In this document: positions 25,027-34,383 of the stretch, piece after piece | Layout: each line of letters begins with the position of its first letter | How positions within the stretch are numbered: position 1 is the stretch's first letter | Assembly (NCBI RefSeq): GCF_003364115.1 | Contig: NZ_NXLL01000018.1 | Span: forward strand, 1 to 43,618 | DNA length: 43,618 nt | DNA from: Helicobacter sp. MIT 00-7814 | GTDB taxonomy: Bacteria; Campylobacterota; Campylobacteria; Campylobacterales; Helicobacteraceae | Direction of reading: 5' to 3' | Position numbers and translations under genes: made by a program | Notes under the pieces: generated by a model | Told to the model about the DNA's origin: nothing | Database searches by the model: none | The model's input: only the letters and a program-made list of their open reading frames with translations

Positions 25027-25476
25027 TTAAAAAGGTTTCAATACCACAAGCACCACGATAATGATGAGCGCGAGGGTTGGGACTTCATTGAAAATACGAA
25101 AAAATTTGCCACTTTTTTTGCAGCTGCCATTAGCCAAAGAGCGCATAAACGCGCCACATAAAAGATGATACACTAAAAGCAAAAGCACAATGCTAAGCTT
25201 TGCGTGAAACCACCCACCGCCCTGAAAAATATGTGGAAAATCAGCCAAAATAAGCCCAGCGCCACTTGCAAAAGTTACTATAAGTGCGGGCAAACCGATA
25301 AAAGTATAAAGCCTTTTTTCTTGAATCTGCACGATTTTGACAAACTCGCTGTTGTGGATATTTTCAATATGATAGACAAACAAGCGCGGAAGGTAGAAAA
25401 GCATCGCCATCCATGAAATAAGCGCGATGAGATGCAGGGCTTTAATCCCCAAGTAATGCTCGCTAAAAAACTCCAT
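25027..25476 (-). CDS. hemJ: Protoporphyrinogen IX oxidase HemJ (UPF0093)
   Basis: 149 aa, four membrane helices. HemJ oxidises protoporphyrinogen IX to protoporphyrin IX in heme synthesis where HemY/HemG are missing. The conserved first-helix motif ALHLIALISWMAMLFYLPRLFVYHIE carries family His residues; later segments are FASGAGLIL, WFHAKLSIVLLLLVYHLL and RIFNEVPTLALIIIVVLVVLKPF. It starts 45 nt after the end of the YigZ gene and leads the argH-ubiE-hisJ-cmoA series. Confidence 0.92.
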   Translation of the reverse strand: MEFFSEHYLGIKALHLIALISWMAMLFYLPRLFVYHIENIHNSEFVKIVQIQEKRLYTFIGLPALIVTFASGAGLILADFPHIFQGGGWFHAKLSIVLLLLVYHLLCGAFMRSLANGSCKKSGKFFRIFNEVPTLALIIIVVLVVLKPF

Positions 25477-25521
25477 CTTTTCTCCTTAAAATGCTTAAGC
25501 GTAGATTCTTGCAAACGCGCA

Positions 25522-26133
25522 TTATAGCTTATTTTTTAGCAAATCTAGTGAATTTTGCGCGCCTAGCAGTGAAATTTGCACGCTAGATTCTAAAAATGCG
25601 TTTTTTTGTAGGCTTAGCCCAAGCTTTTTTGCCTCGTATTCTAGCTTTGAAAGTTGAGAATAGGGAATGGTGAGAGAAAGCGCACCTTGAGGAATGAGCG
25701 GGCTTAAGAGATTGCGCGTTTTAGCTTCTTGCACGCAATTTTGCAAGGCATTTGTATAAGCGCGCACAAGCCCGCCAACGCCAAGCAAAGTCCCGCCAAA
25801 ATAGCGCACGACAATGCACGCACAATTAAGCAAATTTTCCCCGCGCAAAACATTTAAGCAAGGCACGCCAGAGCTACCCTTTGGCTCGCCATCATCACTA
25901 AAAGATTCTATGATTTGGTTGCAATGATTAAGAATCCTGCTTGCGCGCACAAAATGCACTGCCTTTGGGTGCGCGGATTTTAGGGATTGCAAAAGGGAAT
26001 CTTCTTGCGCGCTTGGGGTGAGAAAGCTTAGGAATTTTGAGCCTTTAACTTCATAAAAGCCCTGTATTGTCTCTTGTGGAGTGAAGCCCAAAAGCTCGCT
26101 AGAATCTTGTATGCGCTTATGGCTTTGCGACAT
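25522..26133 (-). CDS. YigZ/IMPACT-family protein
   Basis: 203 aa. The N-terminal UPF0029/IMPACT domain is clear: EVKGSKFLSFLTPS, HPKAVHFVRASRI and the signature SFSDDGEPKGSSGVPCLNVL, followed by VVRYFGGTLLGVGGLVRAYTNAL. A short C-terminal domain follows (DUF1949-like, ending with SVQISLLG). The family is linked to translation or stress adaptation, but the bacterial function is unsettled. It begins 8 nt after the fabH stop. Confidence 0.92.
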   Translation of the reverse strand: MSQSHKRIQDSSELLGFTPQETIQGFYEVKGSKFLSFLTPSAQEDSLLQSLKSAHPKAVHFVRASRILNHCNQIIESFSDDGEPKGSSGVPCLNVLRGENLLNCACIVVRYFGGTLLGVGGLVRAYTNALQNCVQEAKTRNLLSPLIPQGALSLTIPYSQLSKLEYEAKKLGLSLQKNAFLESSVQISLLGAQNSLDLLKNKL

Positions 26134-26141
26134 AGGTGTTT

Positions 26142-27173
26142 TTATGCACCATTAAAATACACAAGCACAGAACCCCATGTAAGCCCGCCGCCAAAGGCAT
26201 CAAGCAAGAGTAAATCGCCATTTTTCAAGCACCCTTGCTTGTAGGTTTCATCAATCGCCATTGGAATAGACGCAGCTGAGGTATTGCCGTATTTTTGCAC
26301 GGTGATGATAATTTGTTTTTCTTCAAACTCTAAGCTCGCGCCAACAGCGTTGATAATGCGCAAATTTGCTTGATGTGGGATAAAAAATGAAATATCTTTG
26401 GAGCTAAGATTATTTGCTTTTAGAATCTTTTTAACATCATCGCTAAGCGTTTTAACCGCGAGCTTAAAGGTCTCATTGCCTTTCATTTGGATACATTGCA
26501 AAGGATTTGCGTTGGAATCTTGCAAATTAGAATCTTGCGTGCTAGATTCAATGTAGGGATTAAATGCTTGCGTGCGCGGTGTGAGCAAGAAATCGCTGTA
26601 ATTGCCATTTGCGCCTAAATGCACATCGACAATGGCTTTTTTTGGATCTTGCGTCGCGCTTATAACCGCAGCGCCCGCCCCATCGCCAAAAAGCACGCAA
26701 GTGCTTCTATCGCTAAAATCAATCACCGAGCTTAGCTTTTCTGCGCCGATGATAAGCACATTTTTATATGCGCCAGATTCTATGAAAGATTTTGCAACGC
26801 CAAGTAGGTAGATAAAGCCACTGCACGCGCTACTGATATCAAAGGCGGTTTTGCCCTCAATCCCTAATTTTGCAGAGACTAGGCACGCGGTGGAAGGCAT
26901 TGTGAGATAATCTGGGCTTAAAGTCGCTACAATCACAGCATCAATCGCGCTTGGTTCAAGGTTTGCGCGCTTTAGCGCTAGCTTGCCTGCCTCATAGGCT
27001 AGATCGCTTGTGTATTGTGTAGAATCCGCAAAATAGCGCGTTTGTATCCCTGTGCGCTTGCGTATCCATTCATCGCTTGTGTCGAGATGTTTTTCAAACT
27101 CCGCATTGCTTACGCAGTTTTTGGGCACATAGGAGGCTATAGATATTAACGACGCAAAGATTTTTTTACTCAT
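26142..27173 (-). CDS. fabH: Beta-ketoacyl-ACP synthase III
   Basis: 343 aa. Starts fatty acid synthesis by condensing acetyl-CoA with malonyl-ACP. The Cys-His-Asn triad is visible: [23 protein letters not shown] and [12 protein letters not shown]. The opening [34 protein letters not shown], in its parts, is typical of FabH. A low-complexity Ser/Gln/Asn insertion near residues 207-222 ([16 protein letters not shown]) is unusual compared with most FabH and probably forms a surface loop. It is the partner of plsX 26 nt upstream. Confidence 0.96.
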   Translation of the reverse strand: MSKKIFASLISIASYVPKNCVSNAEFEKHLDTSDEWIRKRTGIQTRYFADSTQYTSDLAYEAGKLALKRANLEPSAIDAVIVATLSPDYLTMPSTACLVSAKLGIEGKTAFDISSACSGFIYLLGVAKSFIESGAYKNVLIIGAEKLSSVIDFSDRSTCVLFGDGAGAAVISATQDPKKAIVDVHLGANGNYSDFLLTPRTQAFNPYIESSTQDSNLQDSNANPLQCIQMKGNETFKLAVKTLSDDVKKILKANNLSSKDISFFIPHQANLRIINAVGASLEFEEKQIIITVQKYGNTSAASIPMAIDETYKQGCLKNGDLLLLDAFGGGLTWGSVLVYFNGA

Positions 27174-27199
27174 ACCTTACCTTTTAAATTTACCAAGCA

Positions 27200-28207
27200 C
27201 TAGGAATCTTTGGTTTTTTGCGCGACTCTTTTCGCAAAGACTTCTTCGAGTTTTGAGCAAATATCAGAATCTAGCGCATTTAAGGCTTGATATATTGCGC
27301 ATTCAATCGCGCGCGCATTCGAGCTACCATGGCTTATAATGACGACTTTTTGCACGCCCAAAAGTGGCGCGCCACCATATTCGCTGTGATCAACTTTTTT
27401 CTTTAACGCGCCAAAGACACCCTTAAGCAAAAGCGCGCCGATGGTTGCCAAAATGCTTTTTTTCACTTCACTTTTGATGATTGTAGAAATCGCGCTTGCT
27501 ACGCCTTCACTTGCCTTTAGGACAAGATTCCCGCTAAAGCCATCGCACACAATCACATCAGTGCTTCCATTGAAAATATCGCGCCCTTCGACATTGCCTT
27601 TGAAATATTCTAGCTCTTTAAGCAAGCTAAAAGCCGCTTTTGTAAGCTCATTGCCCTTCGTGTCCTCTTCGCCATTTGAAAGCAAACCAACGCGTGGGGC
27701 TGGGAAGTTTAGCACGCTTTTTGCATATTCATAGCCCATCACCGCAAAATCAAGTAAATATTCTGGTTTGCAGTCGGTATTTGCGCCTGCATCGAGAATC
27801 ATACTTGGGTTTTGATTGATTGTAGGCATTGTGGTGCAGATAGCAGGGCGCGAGACGCCTTTAATCCTGCCTAGTCGCAAGGTGGCTAAACTCATCGTAG
27901 CGCCACTATGTCCGGGCGAAACAAGCGCATCAGCCAAACCATTGCGCACAAGTTCAGTAGCTATATAGATAGAGGAAGTCTCGCGTTTTGTGGCTCCAGA
28001 GGCGCTTTCTTCCATTCTAATGTAATCAAGGCAGTGGATAATCTCCACGCGCGTATTTAAATCCTGCGGGATAAGCGGAAGGATTTGCTCTTCATCACCC
28101 ACAATGATAGCCTGAAAATCTCGTGCCTTAAGTGCCGCGACAACTCCCAGCACAATGGGCTGCACGCCATTATCAGCGCCCATTACATCAATTGCGATTT
28201 TTTGCAT
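27200..28207 (-). CDS. plsX: Phosphate acyltransferase PlsX
   Basis: 335 aa from the ATG at 28207 ([14 protein letters not shown]). GAAGGGG lies just before it; the frame extends 11 residues further upstream without a matching family sequence. PlsX makes acyl-phosphate from acyl-ACP for PlsY in phospholipid synthesis. Features: [49 protein letters not shown] in its parts, [11 protein letters not shown] and [16 protein letters not shown]. It belongs to the ndk-yceD-rpmF-plsX-fabH series. Confidence 0.96.
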   Translation of the reverse strand: MQKIAIDVMGADNGVQPIVLGVVAALKARDFQAIIVGDEEQILPLIPQDLNTRVEIIHCLDYIRMEESASGATKRETSSIYIATELVRNGLADALVSPGHSGATMSLATLRLGRIKGVSRPAICTTMPTINQNPSMILDAGANTDCKPEYLLDFAVMGYEYAKSVLNFPAPRVGLLSNGEEDTKGNELTKAAFSLLKELEYFKGNVEGRDIFNGSTDVIVCDGFSGNLVLKASEGVASAISTIIKSEVKKSILATIGALLLKGVFGALKKKVDHSEYGGAPLLGVQKVVIISHGSSNARAIECAIYQALNALDSDICSKLEEVFAKRVAQKTKDS

Positions 28208-28302
28208 TACCACCCCTTCAAATAAAGTAGATTTTGCCAAAGTAGATTCTGTGCTTGCAATTGCAAGTAGCCCCGCGCGTTGCGGAAGTGATTTTTAGCT
28301 TT

Positions 28303-28455
28303 TTAGCCTTTATACGCACCGCTAAATTTATTCACTCTATGAGGCATTTTCCAGCTTCCATCTTTATCTTTCACAGGTTGCGCGAGAGTGATTTTGTAGT
28401 GTGTTCTGCGCTTTGCTGCGCGTGTTTTGCTTACTCGTCTTTTTGGAACAGCCAT
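28303..28455 (-). CDS. rpmF: 50S ribosomal protein L32
   Basis: 50 aa. The translation begins [20 protein letters not shown], the standard L32 N terminus, continues [20 protein letters not shown] and ends [10 protein letters not shown]. It sits directly behind yceD (1 nt between the yceD stop codon and this start), the usual pairing, and ahead of plsX. The RBS GGAGAATA precedes the ATG inside the end of yceD. The zinc-binding cysteines found in some L32 proteins are absent. Confidence 0.95.
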   Translation of the reverse strand: MAVPKRRVSKTRAAKRRTHYKITLAQPVKDKDGSWKMPHRVNKFSGAYKG

Positions 28456-28456
28456 A

Positions 28457-28837
28457 TTATTCTCCTTTTATGTGGTAGTCGGATTTTATGGATTCTATCT
28501 CGCTGTGCAAGATAAAATCTACATCAATAAAACCATCGAAAAACTCGATAACATCGAAGCTATCAAGCACACTTTGGCTTTGTGTATCCCAGATTCCATC
28601 TGAAATATACAAAACCAAAGGTTCATCAAATGTTTTTATAAAGCTTTCGCCACTACGCGCGCAAATAAGCTCCAAATCCCCGCGTAAAGTCCCTTCTAAC
28701 TTCACAATTTGGGAATCTAGCCTTACAAGCGAGCCACTAAGTTTCAACGCATTTTCTAGCTCGCCATCTGCCCCACTTTGTAGGCATTCAAACTCTTTTG
28801 GGGTGGATTTGGTGAGTTTTTTAAACGCGATTTTCAT
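28457..28837 (-). CDS. YceD/DUF177-family protein
   Basis: 126 aa. The family pattern is present: [30 protein letters not shown], in its parts, then [11 protein letters not shown] and the acidic [23 protein letters not shown] end. DUF177 proteins lie beside rpmF in most bacteria and are linked to 23S rRNA accumulation or early 50S assembly. Only one of the usual paired cysteines is evident (ICARSGE). It starts 40 nt after the ndk stop codon. Confidence 0.88.
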   Translation of the reverse strand: MKIAFKKLTKSTPKEFECLQSGADGELENALKLSGSLVRLDSQIVKLEGTLRGDLELICARSGESFIKTFDEPLVLYISDGIWDTQSQSVLDSFDVIEFFDGFIDVDFILHSEIESIKSDYHIKGE

Positions 28838-28877
28838 TGCAAAATTTAACTATTTGCAACCAAAGATTCTATTAAAT

Positions 28878-29291
28878 TTAGCAAATTTCGCGAGCTGCAA
28901 AGAAAAACGCGATTTCATTTTTGGCATTTTCCAAGCTATCACTTCCATGCACCGCGTTTGCGTCAATGCTATCTGCAAAGTCCGCGCGGATTGTGCCTTT
29001 GGCTGCTTCTTTTGGATTTGTCGCGCCCATAAGCTCGCGATTTTTACTCACTGCATTTGCGCCTTCAAGCACCATAACAACCACAGGACCGCTTATCATA
29101 AATTCCACCAAATCCCCGAAAAATGGGCGCTCTTTGTGGATTGCGTAAAATTCTTGCGCGTCTCTTGTTGTGAGTTGCAATTTTTTTGCCGCTGCGATTC
29201 TTAGCCCATTGCTTTCAAATCTATCAATGATTTTCCCCACAACGCCCTTTTTAACCGCGTCAGGCTTGATAATTGAGAGTGTTTGCTCCAT
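28878..29291 (-). CDS. ndk: Nucleoside diphosphate kinase
   Basis: 137 aa, standard length. Transfers the gamma-phosphate of ATP to NDPs through a phospho-histidine. [20 protein letters not shown] at the start, [17 protein letters not shown], and the active-site segment [13 protein letters not shown] containing the catalytic His. The RBS GGAGAAATT precedes the ATG. It is the first gene of the yceD-rpmF-plsX-fabH series. Confidence 0.97.
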   Translation of the reverse strand: MEQTLSIIKPDAVKKGVVGKIIDRFESNGLRIAAAKKLQLTTRDAQEFYAIHKERPFFGDLVEFMISGPVVVMVLEGANAVSKNRELMGATNPKEAAKGTIRADFADSIDANAVHGSDSLENAKNEIAFFFAAREIC

Positions 29292-29386
29292 AATTTCTCC
29301 TTAAATGTGTTGCCTAAGTTTTAACAAAACCGCAATTGTAGCTTAAGAATGCTTATGTAACTTTAAAATACTACAAAAATTTGCGC

Positions 29387-30034
29387 TTATTTTGCATAAA
29401 GCAAGTCAAGCGCGACTTCTTTGACAATTTGGCTGACGAAATTTTGCGCGTTTTGGTAAAAGGTAGATTCTCTTTGAAAGCTCTGCACGTGGCTTGTGTA
29501 GAGCAATTCCGCTAGAGAAAGCGCAAAAGGCATCGCATTTGCTGGACCTTGCGCGGTGAGTATGTGAGAATCTAGTACAATGTGGGAATCCACAAAATGC
29601 GCGCTAGAATCTTGCATAGATTCTCGCGCTGGCTTTGTCTGTGCCACTTCATCCTTGCAACTCGGATAGCAAGTAAATGCCCCTTGCAATAGCCCAAAAC
29701 TCTTTAGCGCAATGGGCGCGGCGCAAATAGCCGCAATAAGCGCGCCTTGAGCTCTAAGCGCGTGAGCTAGCGAGCGCAATTCTTGGCTTTTGCACATATT
29801 TTGCATGCCTTTATACCCGCCAGCAAGGGCAATTGCGTCAAATTCCTTTGGCTTAATCACATCAATCGTGCATTGCGCTTTTATTGTGATTTCATGCGCG
29901 CCACGCACTTCTAAGCGTGAATCTAGCGCGCTTAGCGTGACTTTTATCCCGCAACGGCGCAAAATATCCACAATGCTAACTAACTCAATTTCCTCAAAAC
30001 CCTCTGCCACAGGCACAATTACACTTTTTTGCAT
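29387..30034 (-). CDS. DJ-1/PfpI-family protein
   Basis: 215 aa. DJ-1-like: VIVPVAEGFEEIELVSIVDILRR with the conserved Glu, AIALAGGYKGMQNM, and the nucleophile elbow LIAAICAAPIALKSFGLL with the reactive Cys. GPANAMPFALSLAELL near the end matches the family tail. Members act as oxidative-stress protectants, glyoxalase-like enzymes or protein repair factors, and which applies here is not known. A Ser/His-rich insertion (about residues 138-156) is unusual. A good RBS (AAGGAG) precedes the ATG. Confidence 0.88.
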   Translation of the reverse strand: MQKSVIVPVAEGFEEIELVSIVDILRRCGIKVTLSALDSRLEVRGAHEITIKAQCTIDVIKPKEFDAIALAGGYKGMQNMCKSQELRSLAHALRAQGALIAAICAAPIALKSFGLLQGAFTCYPSCKDEVAQTKPARESMQDSSAHFVDSHIVLDSHILTAQGPANAMPFALSLAELLYTSHVQSFQRESTFYQNAQNFVSQIVKEVALDLLYAK

Positions 30035-30081
30035 AGATTCTCCTTGTTAAGTTTTTAAATTTTGCGCGTTAATTTTACCCT

Positions 30082-30975
30082 TTAAAACTTTTCAAGCAAA
30101 TTTTTTGCCTGTGCGATATCAGTGGCGATTTGGCTTTTTAGCTCGCTTAAGTTTTGAAAATGCCTATTGTCGCGCAGTTTTTGGATAAAAGAGATTTCTA
30201 AAATCGGGGGTAGAGCGGGAATAAAGCTATCCAAAATATGCGTCTCAACGCTAAATGCCCGATCTGTGCTTAAACGATTACCAATAAAACTCACGCTTTT
30301 AAGGCTTTTCCCTTCAAAAGGCGCAAGCAAAGCGCGCGTTTTAGAATCTTGCATATCATCGCAACTAATCTTACTCAAAGTCGCATACACGCCATTTTCT
30401 GGCAAAAAATAGCCCTCGCTTCGAATGTTTATCGTGGCAAAAAGCTCTTTTGAGCCGAGATTTTGCCCTTGCACGCTTGCGCCCAAAATGCTATACGCGC
30501 GCCCTAAAAGCGCATTTGCCATTTTGAGATTCCCCGTGGCGATGAAATCCTTTATAAGGCTTGAATGCACGCCAATCTCATTGATGCAAAACTCCTCCAC
30601 AACGACAATTTCTATCTGTGGCAATAAAAATTCCAAGTCACTCGCCCCAAACGCGCGATCCTTCCCAAATCGGAAGTCATAGCCCACGACAAGTTTTTTA
30701 AGATTTGTAAAATGTTGCGTGATAAAGCGCGCAAACTCCGCGCCACTGAGGTTTTTTATCTCATTTAGCGGAAGGTAAAAAATGGGATATTTTGTATAGC
30801 GCTCTTTTGTGTGCTTTGGCGTGAGCGCGCAGGATTCTGAAGTTTCAATGCAAAGCAACGCACCTTGAGAATCTAGCCTTTTTAAAAGCGCGCTATGGGC
30901 TAAGTGCATGCCATCAAACTTCCCAATGGCAAGGCTTGTGACATTATGCGCGTTTGGCAAAGATAAAGATTTCAT
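30082..30975 (-). CDS. ribF: Bifunctional riboflavin kinase/FAD synthetase
   Basis: 297 aa. Makes FMN and then FAD, the cofactors of coaBC and mqo in this window. The N-terminal adenylyltransferase domain has LAIGKFDGMHLAHSALL (GxFDGxHxxH) and VGYDFRFGKDRAFG; the C-terminal flavokinase domain has SVQGQNLGSKELFATINI and YFLPENGVYATLSKI. The flavokinase Pro-Thr-Ala-Asn motif is diverged (ELFATINI). It starts 32 nt inside the end of tlyA, with GGAAGGAAA as its RBS. Confidence 0.92.
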   Translation of the reverse strand: MKSLSLPNAHNVTSLAIGKFDGMHLAHSALLKRLDSQGALLCIETSESCALTPKHTKERYTKYPIFYLPLNEIKNLSGAEFARFITQHFTNLKKLVVGYDFRFGKDRAFGASDLEFLLPQIEIVVVEEFCINEIGVHSSLIKDFIATGNLKMANALLGRAYSILGASVQGQNLGSKELFATINIRSEGYFLPENGVYATLSKISCDDMQDSKTRALLAPFEGKSLKSVSFIGNRLSTDRAFSVETHILDSFIPALPPILEISFIQKLRDNRHFQNLSELKSQIATDIAQAKNLLEKF

Positions 30976-31726
30976 TATTTCCTTCCTTTCCGCTTATTTG
31001 GCTTTTGTGCGTGCTTAAGGTGTGCGTTTTGGCTAAATGTGCGCAAAAATTCTCCAGCGCATTTTGTATAAGCTTTTCATCTATCACTACGCCTTTTTTA
31101 TTGCGCTTTGCGAGTTTGCCGACTTCAAATTGTGGCTTAAAAAGTAATAGCAAATAAGGACAATCAAAGCTTAAAAGAGAATCTAATATGCAAAAAAGCG
31201 AGATAAAGCTCACATCGCAAGTCAGCAAATCATAATGCGCGCTTTTTTGACTAGGCATTTTGGCAAAGTCCCTCACATCGCAATTTTCATATAGCGTGAT
31301 TTTTTCATTTTCACGCAGGGATTTATGCAATTGATTGCTTCCTACATCTACGCAGGTAATGGACTCTGCGCCTTCTTGTGATAAAACTTGCGCAAAACCT
31401 CCCGTGCTTGAGCCAATATCAAGCACACTCGCACCTTTTAAGCTAAGTCCGCTTTGTGTTAAAATCCCTTCATCTAAAAACGCACGCAATTTGTATCCTG
31501 CGCGCCCCACAAGAGAATCTGTAATCTGCAAGTCTTTAGGCGAGATTGTTATTTCAGATTTTTCTTTTAAATTTTGAGAATCTATTGCAGATTCTATTGT
31601 AACTTCGAGTGCTGGTTTTGAGAGGATTTGTCCTTTGTAGCGCACCTTTTTTTCAAGCAGCGCTTCTTTTGCCTTTTGTCGGCTGGGGAATAGCCCTAAT
31701 GAAAATAGCGCGCTATCTAGTCGCAT
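30944..31726 (-). CDS. tlyA: TlyA-family rRNA (cytidine-2'-O)-methyltransferase
   Basis: 260 aa. An N-terminal S4 RNA-binding domain (MRLDSALFSLGLFPSRQKAKEALLEKKVRYKG, in its parts) followed by an FtsJ-type SAM methyltransferase: GASVLDIGSSTGGFAQVL, ITCVDVGSNQLH and LLTCDVSFISL. TlyA proteins 2'-O-methylate 16S and/or 23S rRNA cytidines and were once described as hemolysins; loss gives capreomycin resistance in some species. Its ATG overlaps the stop of the upstream lipoprotein gene (TAATG) and its end overlaps ribF. Confidence 0.94.
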   Translation of the reverse strand: MRLDSALFSLGLFPSRQKAKEALLEKKVRYKGQILSKPALEVTIESAIDSQNLKEKSEITISPKDLQITDSLVGRAGYKLRAFLDEGILTQSGLSLKGASVLDIGSSTGGFAQVLSQEGAESITCVDVGSNQLHKSLRENEKITLYENCDVRDFAKMPSQKSAHYDLLTCDVSFISLFCILDSLLSFDCPYLLLLFKPQFEVGKLAKRNKKGVVIDEKLIQNALENFCAHLAKTHTLSTHKSQISGKEGNNEIFIFAKRA

Positions 31727-32274
31727 TAGCGTAGTTTGCTCTTTAGCGTAGCGTAGCCGAAGTCAAAAAGCATCACGCCCACATTTTTATTCCCATCTTT
31801 AATGGAGAGTTGCAGATTCATCGTCTCTCTGTGCTTTTTGCTAATGCTTTCAAATTCCACGATAAAAAGCGCGTTGTAGGAATTTTTAGGACGCAAAATA
31901 TCAGTATATTGCGATGGCTTTAAACGCGTGATAAAAAGAGAATCTTGGCTAATGCCACTTGAGCTAAGCTTGAAAGTTAGGAGTTTTTGGATATTTGGAT
32001 TTGGCTTTTTCTCATACAATTCCACCAAAAACACCTCGCGCGGCTCTTTGATATAATCCACATCGTTTAAATAAGTCGCAATCGCAACATAAGGCGTGCT
32101 TTTGCCCTCTACAATTTCAGCCTTGCGCGAGTTTTGCACCTTGCGTTCTAGCTTTTTGCTTAGCTCTAAATCCTGGGTGTTTGTGGTTGGGATCATTGAG
32201 GTATTGCGCACATCGCTACATGCCACAAATACCGCGCATTGCAGTAGCAGCGCCCACATTACACGCAAATTCAT
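31726..32274 (-). CDS. Putative lipoprotein of unknown function
   Basis: 182 aa. Residues 1-19 look like a lipoprotein signal (MNLRVMWALLLQCAVFVAC, with Cys19 following Val-Phe-Val-Ala), a slightly atypical lipobox. The remainder contains ATYLNDVDYIKEPREVFLV and RPKNSYNALFIVEFESISKK and probably forms a beta-rich periplasmic domain; I do not recognise the family. It starts directly after the dnaJ stop codon and shares an A with the tlyA start, so it is locked into the dnaJ-tlyA-ribF operon. Lgt in this window would lipidate it. Confidence 0.7.
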   Translation of the reverse strand: MNLRVMWALLLQCAVFVACSDVRNTSMIPTTNTQDLELSKKLERKVQNSRKAEIVEGKSTPYVAIATYLNDVDYIKEPREVFLVELYEKKPNPNIQKLLTFKLSSSGISQDSLFITRLKPSQYTDILRPKNSYNALFIVEFESISKKHRETMNLQLSIKDGNKNVGVMLFDFGYATLKSKLR

Positions 32275-33390
32275 TTAGCGATCAAACCATGATTTTATTT
32301 TCTTAAAGCATTGCTCTAGCGCGCTTTTATGAGGTGTGCTTTCCTGCCCGAAGCTTTCATTGAGCTTCATCACAAGCTCTTTTTGCTCTTTTGTGAGTTT
32401 TTTTGGATACACGATAGAGATTTCAGCTACAAAACTCCCATAGCGCTTTGAATTAAGGATTTTCACACCTTCATTTTTAAACTCAAACTGCGCGCCATCT
32501 CTTGCGTTTGTTGGGATTTTTAGTTCCAGCTCGCCCCGCAGCGATGGAATAGAAATGCTTTGCCCTAGTAAAACAGCGGTGAAAAATACCGGCACTTGGA
32601 TATAGATATTTTCCCCATCGCGGATAAAGTTTTCGTCCTCTTCAACGCGTAATGCTAAGAATAAATCGCCTCTTTTACCCTTTGTATCGGCGTTTCCTCT
32701 GCCTTGTATGCGTAGTTTGTTGCCATTATCCACACCTTCAGGGATTGGCACTTCAAAGCTTTCTTCTTTTGTTTTGTAGCCTTTGCCTTTGCATGTAGAG
32801 CAGGATTCTACTTTTATTTGCCCTTCACCTTTGCACGCAGAGCAGGTTTGTGCAAATGTCATAAAGCCTTGCCTTACATAGGTTTTGCCTGCACCGCCAC
32901 AAGTGGCGCAAGTTTGCAGTTTGCCATCTTTTGCCCCACTGCCAGCACAAGATTCACAAAGCACTCTGTAAGTGTGGGTAAATTGCTTATTGCAACCAAA
33001 CACGGCTTCTTTAAAGCTTAATCTAAGCTCTTGGATAGAATCTAGATTTTGTGTATTGCGCTTTTGTGTGCCACCACCAAAGCCCCCGCCAAAGAAGTTT
33101 TCAAATATCGAGCCAAAACCGCCCAAAATATCATCAAAGCCTTCAAATCCGCCAGCGCCAGCCCCGCCTTGTAAGCCTTGCTTGCCGTATTTGTCATAAA
33201 TTGAGCGTTTATTATCATCGCTTAGCACCTCATAGGCTTCATTGATGAGCTTAAAGCGCTCCTCGGCTTCTTTATTATCAGGGTTTCTGTCAGGGTGGTA
33301 TTTGAGTGCTAGCTTGCGGTAAGATTTTTTGATACTCTCTTTGTCGCTTGTGCGCGTAACTTCTAAGACTTCGTAATAATCAATTTCCAT
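32275..33390 (-). CDS. dnaJ: Chaperone DnaJ
   Basis: 371 aa from the ATG at 33390 ([11 protein letters not shown]) with AAAAAAGGAG upstream; an open extension of 35 residues before it is non-native. J domain residues 1-70 with HPD at 32-34, a Gly/Phe-rich linker ([18 protein letters not shown]), four CxxCxGxG-type zinc motifs ([32 protein letters not shown]), then the C-terminal client-binding domain. Co-chaperone of DnaK and GrpE. It heads the dnaJ-lipoprotein-tlyA-ribF run. Confidence 0.97.
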   Translation of the reverse strand: MEIDYYEVLEVTRTSDKESIKKSYRKLALKYHPDRNPDNKEAEERFKLINEAYEVLSDDNKRSIYDKYGKQGLQGGAGAGGFEGFDDILGGFGSIFENFFGGGFGGGTQKRNTQNLDSIQELRLSFKEAVFGCNKQFTHTYRVLCESCAGSGAKDGKLQTCATCGGAGKTYVRQGFMTFAQTCSACKGEGQIKVESCSTCKGKGYKTKEESFEVPIPEGVDNGNKLRIQGRGNADTKGKRGDLFLALRVEEDENFIRDGENIYIQVPVFFTAVLLGQSISIPSLRGELELKIPTNARDGAQFEFKNEGVKILNSKRYGSFVAEISIVYPKKLTKEQKELVMKLNESFGQESTPHKSALEQCFKKIKSWFDR

Positions 33391-33449
33391 GTGAAAAACT
33401 CCTTTTTTGTGGTGCGATATTTTTTGGGTAATTTTTAAGGAAGTCTGCG

Positions 33450-33455
33450 ATTGTA
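33450..33455 (-). promoter_or_regulatory. Probable -10 box of the dnaJ operon
   Basis: Minus strand GCTACAATCG: TACAAT about 60 nt before the dnaJ ATG. The -35 region is weak. Confidence 0.4.
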
Positions 33456-33610
33456 GCAAAAGAAAACTAAAATATCGATTTATTTTTTTAGCCAAATTGA
33501 GGGCGAGGGAATCTCAATAATTTCTTTAAAAAGGAAGCAAGAGCAGGGTTTGTAGCGAGCTTTAGCCTTGGTAAATGAGAGATTTTAAGAAATAGATTCT
33601 ACTTTTATGC

Positions 33611-33616
33611 TATGAT
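33611..33616 (+). promoter_or_regulatory. Probable -10 box of the outer membrane protein gene
   Basis: Extended ATGCTATGATTTG. The ATG at 33705 is about 90 nt downstream, so the leader is fairly long, ending in AAAGGAG as RBS. Confidence 0.45.
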
Positions 33617-33704
33617 TTGCCGATTTCATCGTCCTAAATCTTGCTAAAAGCCTCTAGCTTTAAAGCCTGATTTACTTTGAAAGATTTTTCACAAAGGAGA
33701 AAAA

Positions 33705-34226
33705 ATGAAAAAAACGCTTTTAGCACTAGTTTTTGGCGCATTTAGCACATTTAGCGCAAGCTCAGCAATTGATTTGGGTATCCTTGAGATTAGCCCAGAA
33801 ATAGGCGTGGCAGCGGGTAAAGCAAAGATTGGAGATCCTGCTAATTACAACCCAACAAACTATGGCGGTTATGCGAGAGTTTGGCTAGGCACACTTGGCA
33901 TCGTAGTTGCGCCACAGGCGAAGTTTGATTACTATTCCAAACAAAGTGGCATAGATTCTTTTAACAATACGCAGTATGGCGCTTCTATTGGGACAAACTT
34001 TGGGCTTGTCGTGCTTCGCTTGACACCTTACATTGGCGCGAACTACTCGCATTTTAATAAGTTTTTTGCCGATACGGTGGCTTACAATGCCGGTATTAAG
34101 CTAAAACCCGCGGTTTTGCCTTTGGCAGTGAGCTTGCAATACACTTACCAAAATCCTGATGTAATCGGCTCAAACTCAAGCGCTACAATGCACAATGTGC
34201 AGCTTATGCTAGGCTTGCATTTCTAG
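33705..34226 (+). CDS. Small outer membrane beta-barrel protein
   Basis: 173 aa. A signal peptide of about 21 residues (MKKTLLALVFGAFSTFSASSA), then alternating amphipathic strands: VAAGKAKIG, YGGYARVWLGTLGIVVAPQAKFDYYSKQ in its parts, YGASIGTNFGLVVLRLTPYIG, and a final NVQLMLGLHF ending in Phe, the usual C-terminal signal for barrel insertion. It could form about eight strands. No close named family is recognised. A strong RBS (AAAGGAG) and promoter suggest an abundant protein. It has its own stem-loop downstream. Confidence 0.8.
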   Translation: MKKTLLALVFGAFSTFSASSAIDLGILEISPEIGVAAGKAKIGDPANYNPTNYGGYARVWLGTLGIVVAPQAKFDYYSKQSGIDSFNNTQYGASIGTNFGLVVLRLTPYIGANYSHFNKFFADTVAYNAGIKLKPAVLPLAVSLQYTYQNPDVIGSNSSATMHNVQLMLGLHF

Positions 34227-34253
34227 GATTTTGATTTTTGGGATTTAATTTTT

Positions 34254-34294
34254 AGAATCTAGGGCTTTGATTTTTAAGAAAAGCTCTAGATTCT
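34254..34294 (+). terminator. Stem-loop after the outer membrane protein gene
   Basis: AGAATCTAGGGCTT (34254-34267) pairs with AAGCTCTAGATTCT (34281-34294) with one mismatch; loop of 13 nt. A weak T-rich stretch follows (CACTTTTAATTC), so termination is possible but not certain. Confidence 0.45.
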
Positions 34295-34349
34295 GCCCAC
34301 TTTTAATTCTTACCTTTTACTTCAAATTTTCTTTTTAAGAAAAATATTT

Positions 34350-34355
34350 TATAAT
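34350..34355 (+). promoter_or_regulatory. Probable -10 box of the SGNH-type gene
   Basis: TTTTATAATCC: TATAAT 29 nt before the ATG at 34384, behind AT-rich DNA. Confidence 0.5.
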
Positions 34356-34383
34356 CCGCAAAATAATTTTTGAAAGGCAAACA

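Larger units (their letters stand above)
33391..33704. other. Divergent intergenic region between dnaJ and the outer membrane protein gene
   Basis: No gene is seen. It holds two outward-facing promoter candidates: for dnaJ on the minus strand an extended GCTACAAT (TACAAT at 33450-33455), and for the outer membrane protein on the plus strand GCTATGAT (33611-33616). No HrcA-type CIRCE palindrome was found upstream of dnaJ. Confidence 0.55.

Noticed and set aside
33391-33495. 35-residue N-terminal extension of DnaJ
   Set aside because: The J domain begins at the ATG at 33390, which has its own AAGGAG; the extension covers the promoter region.
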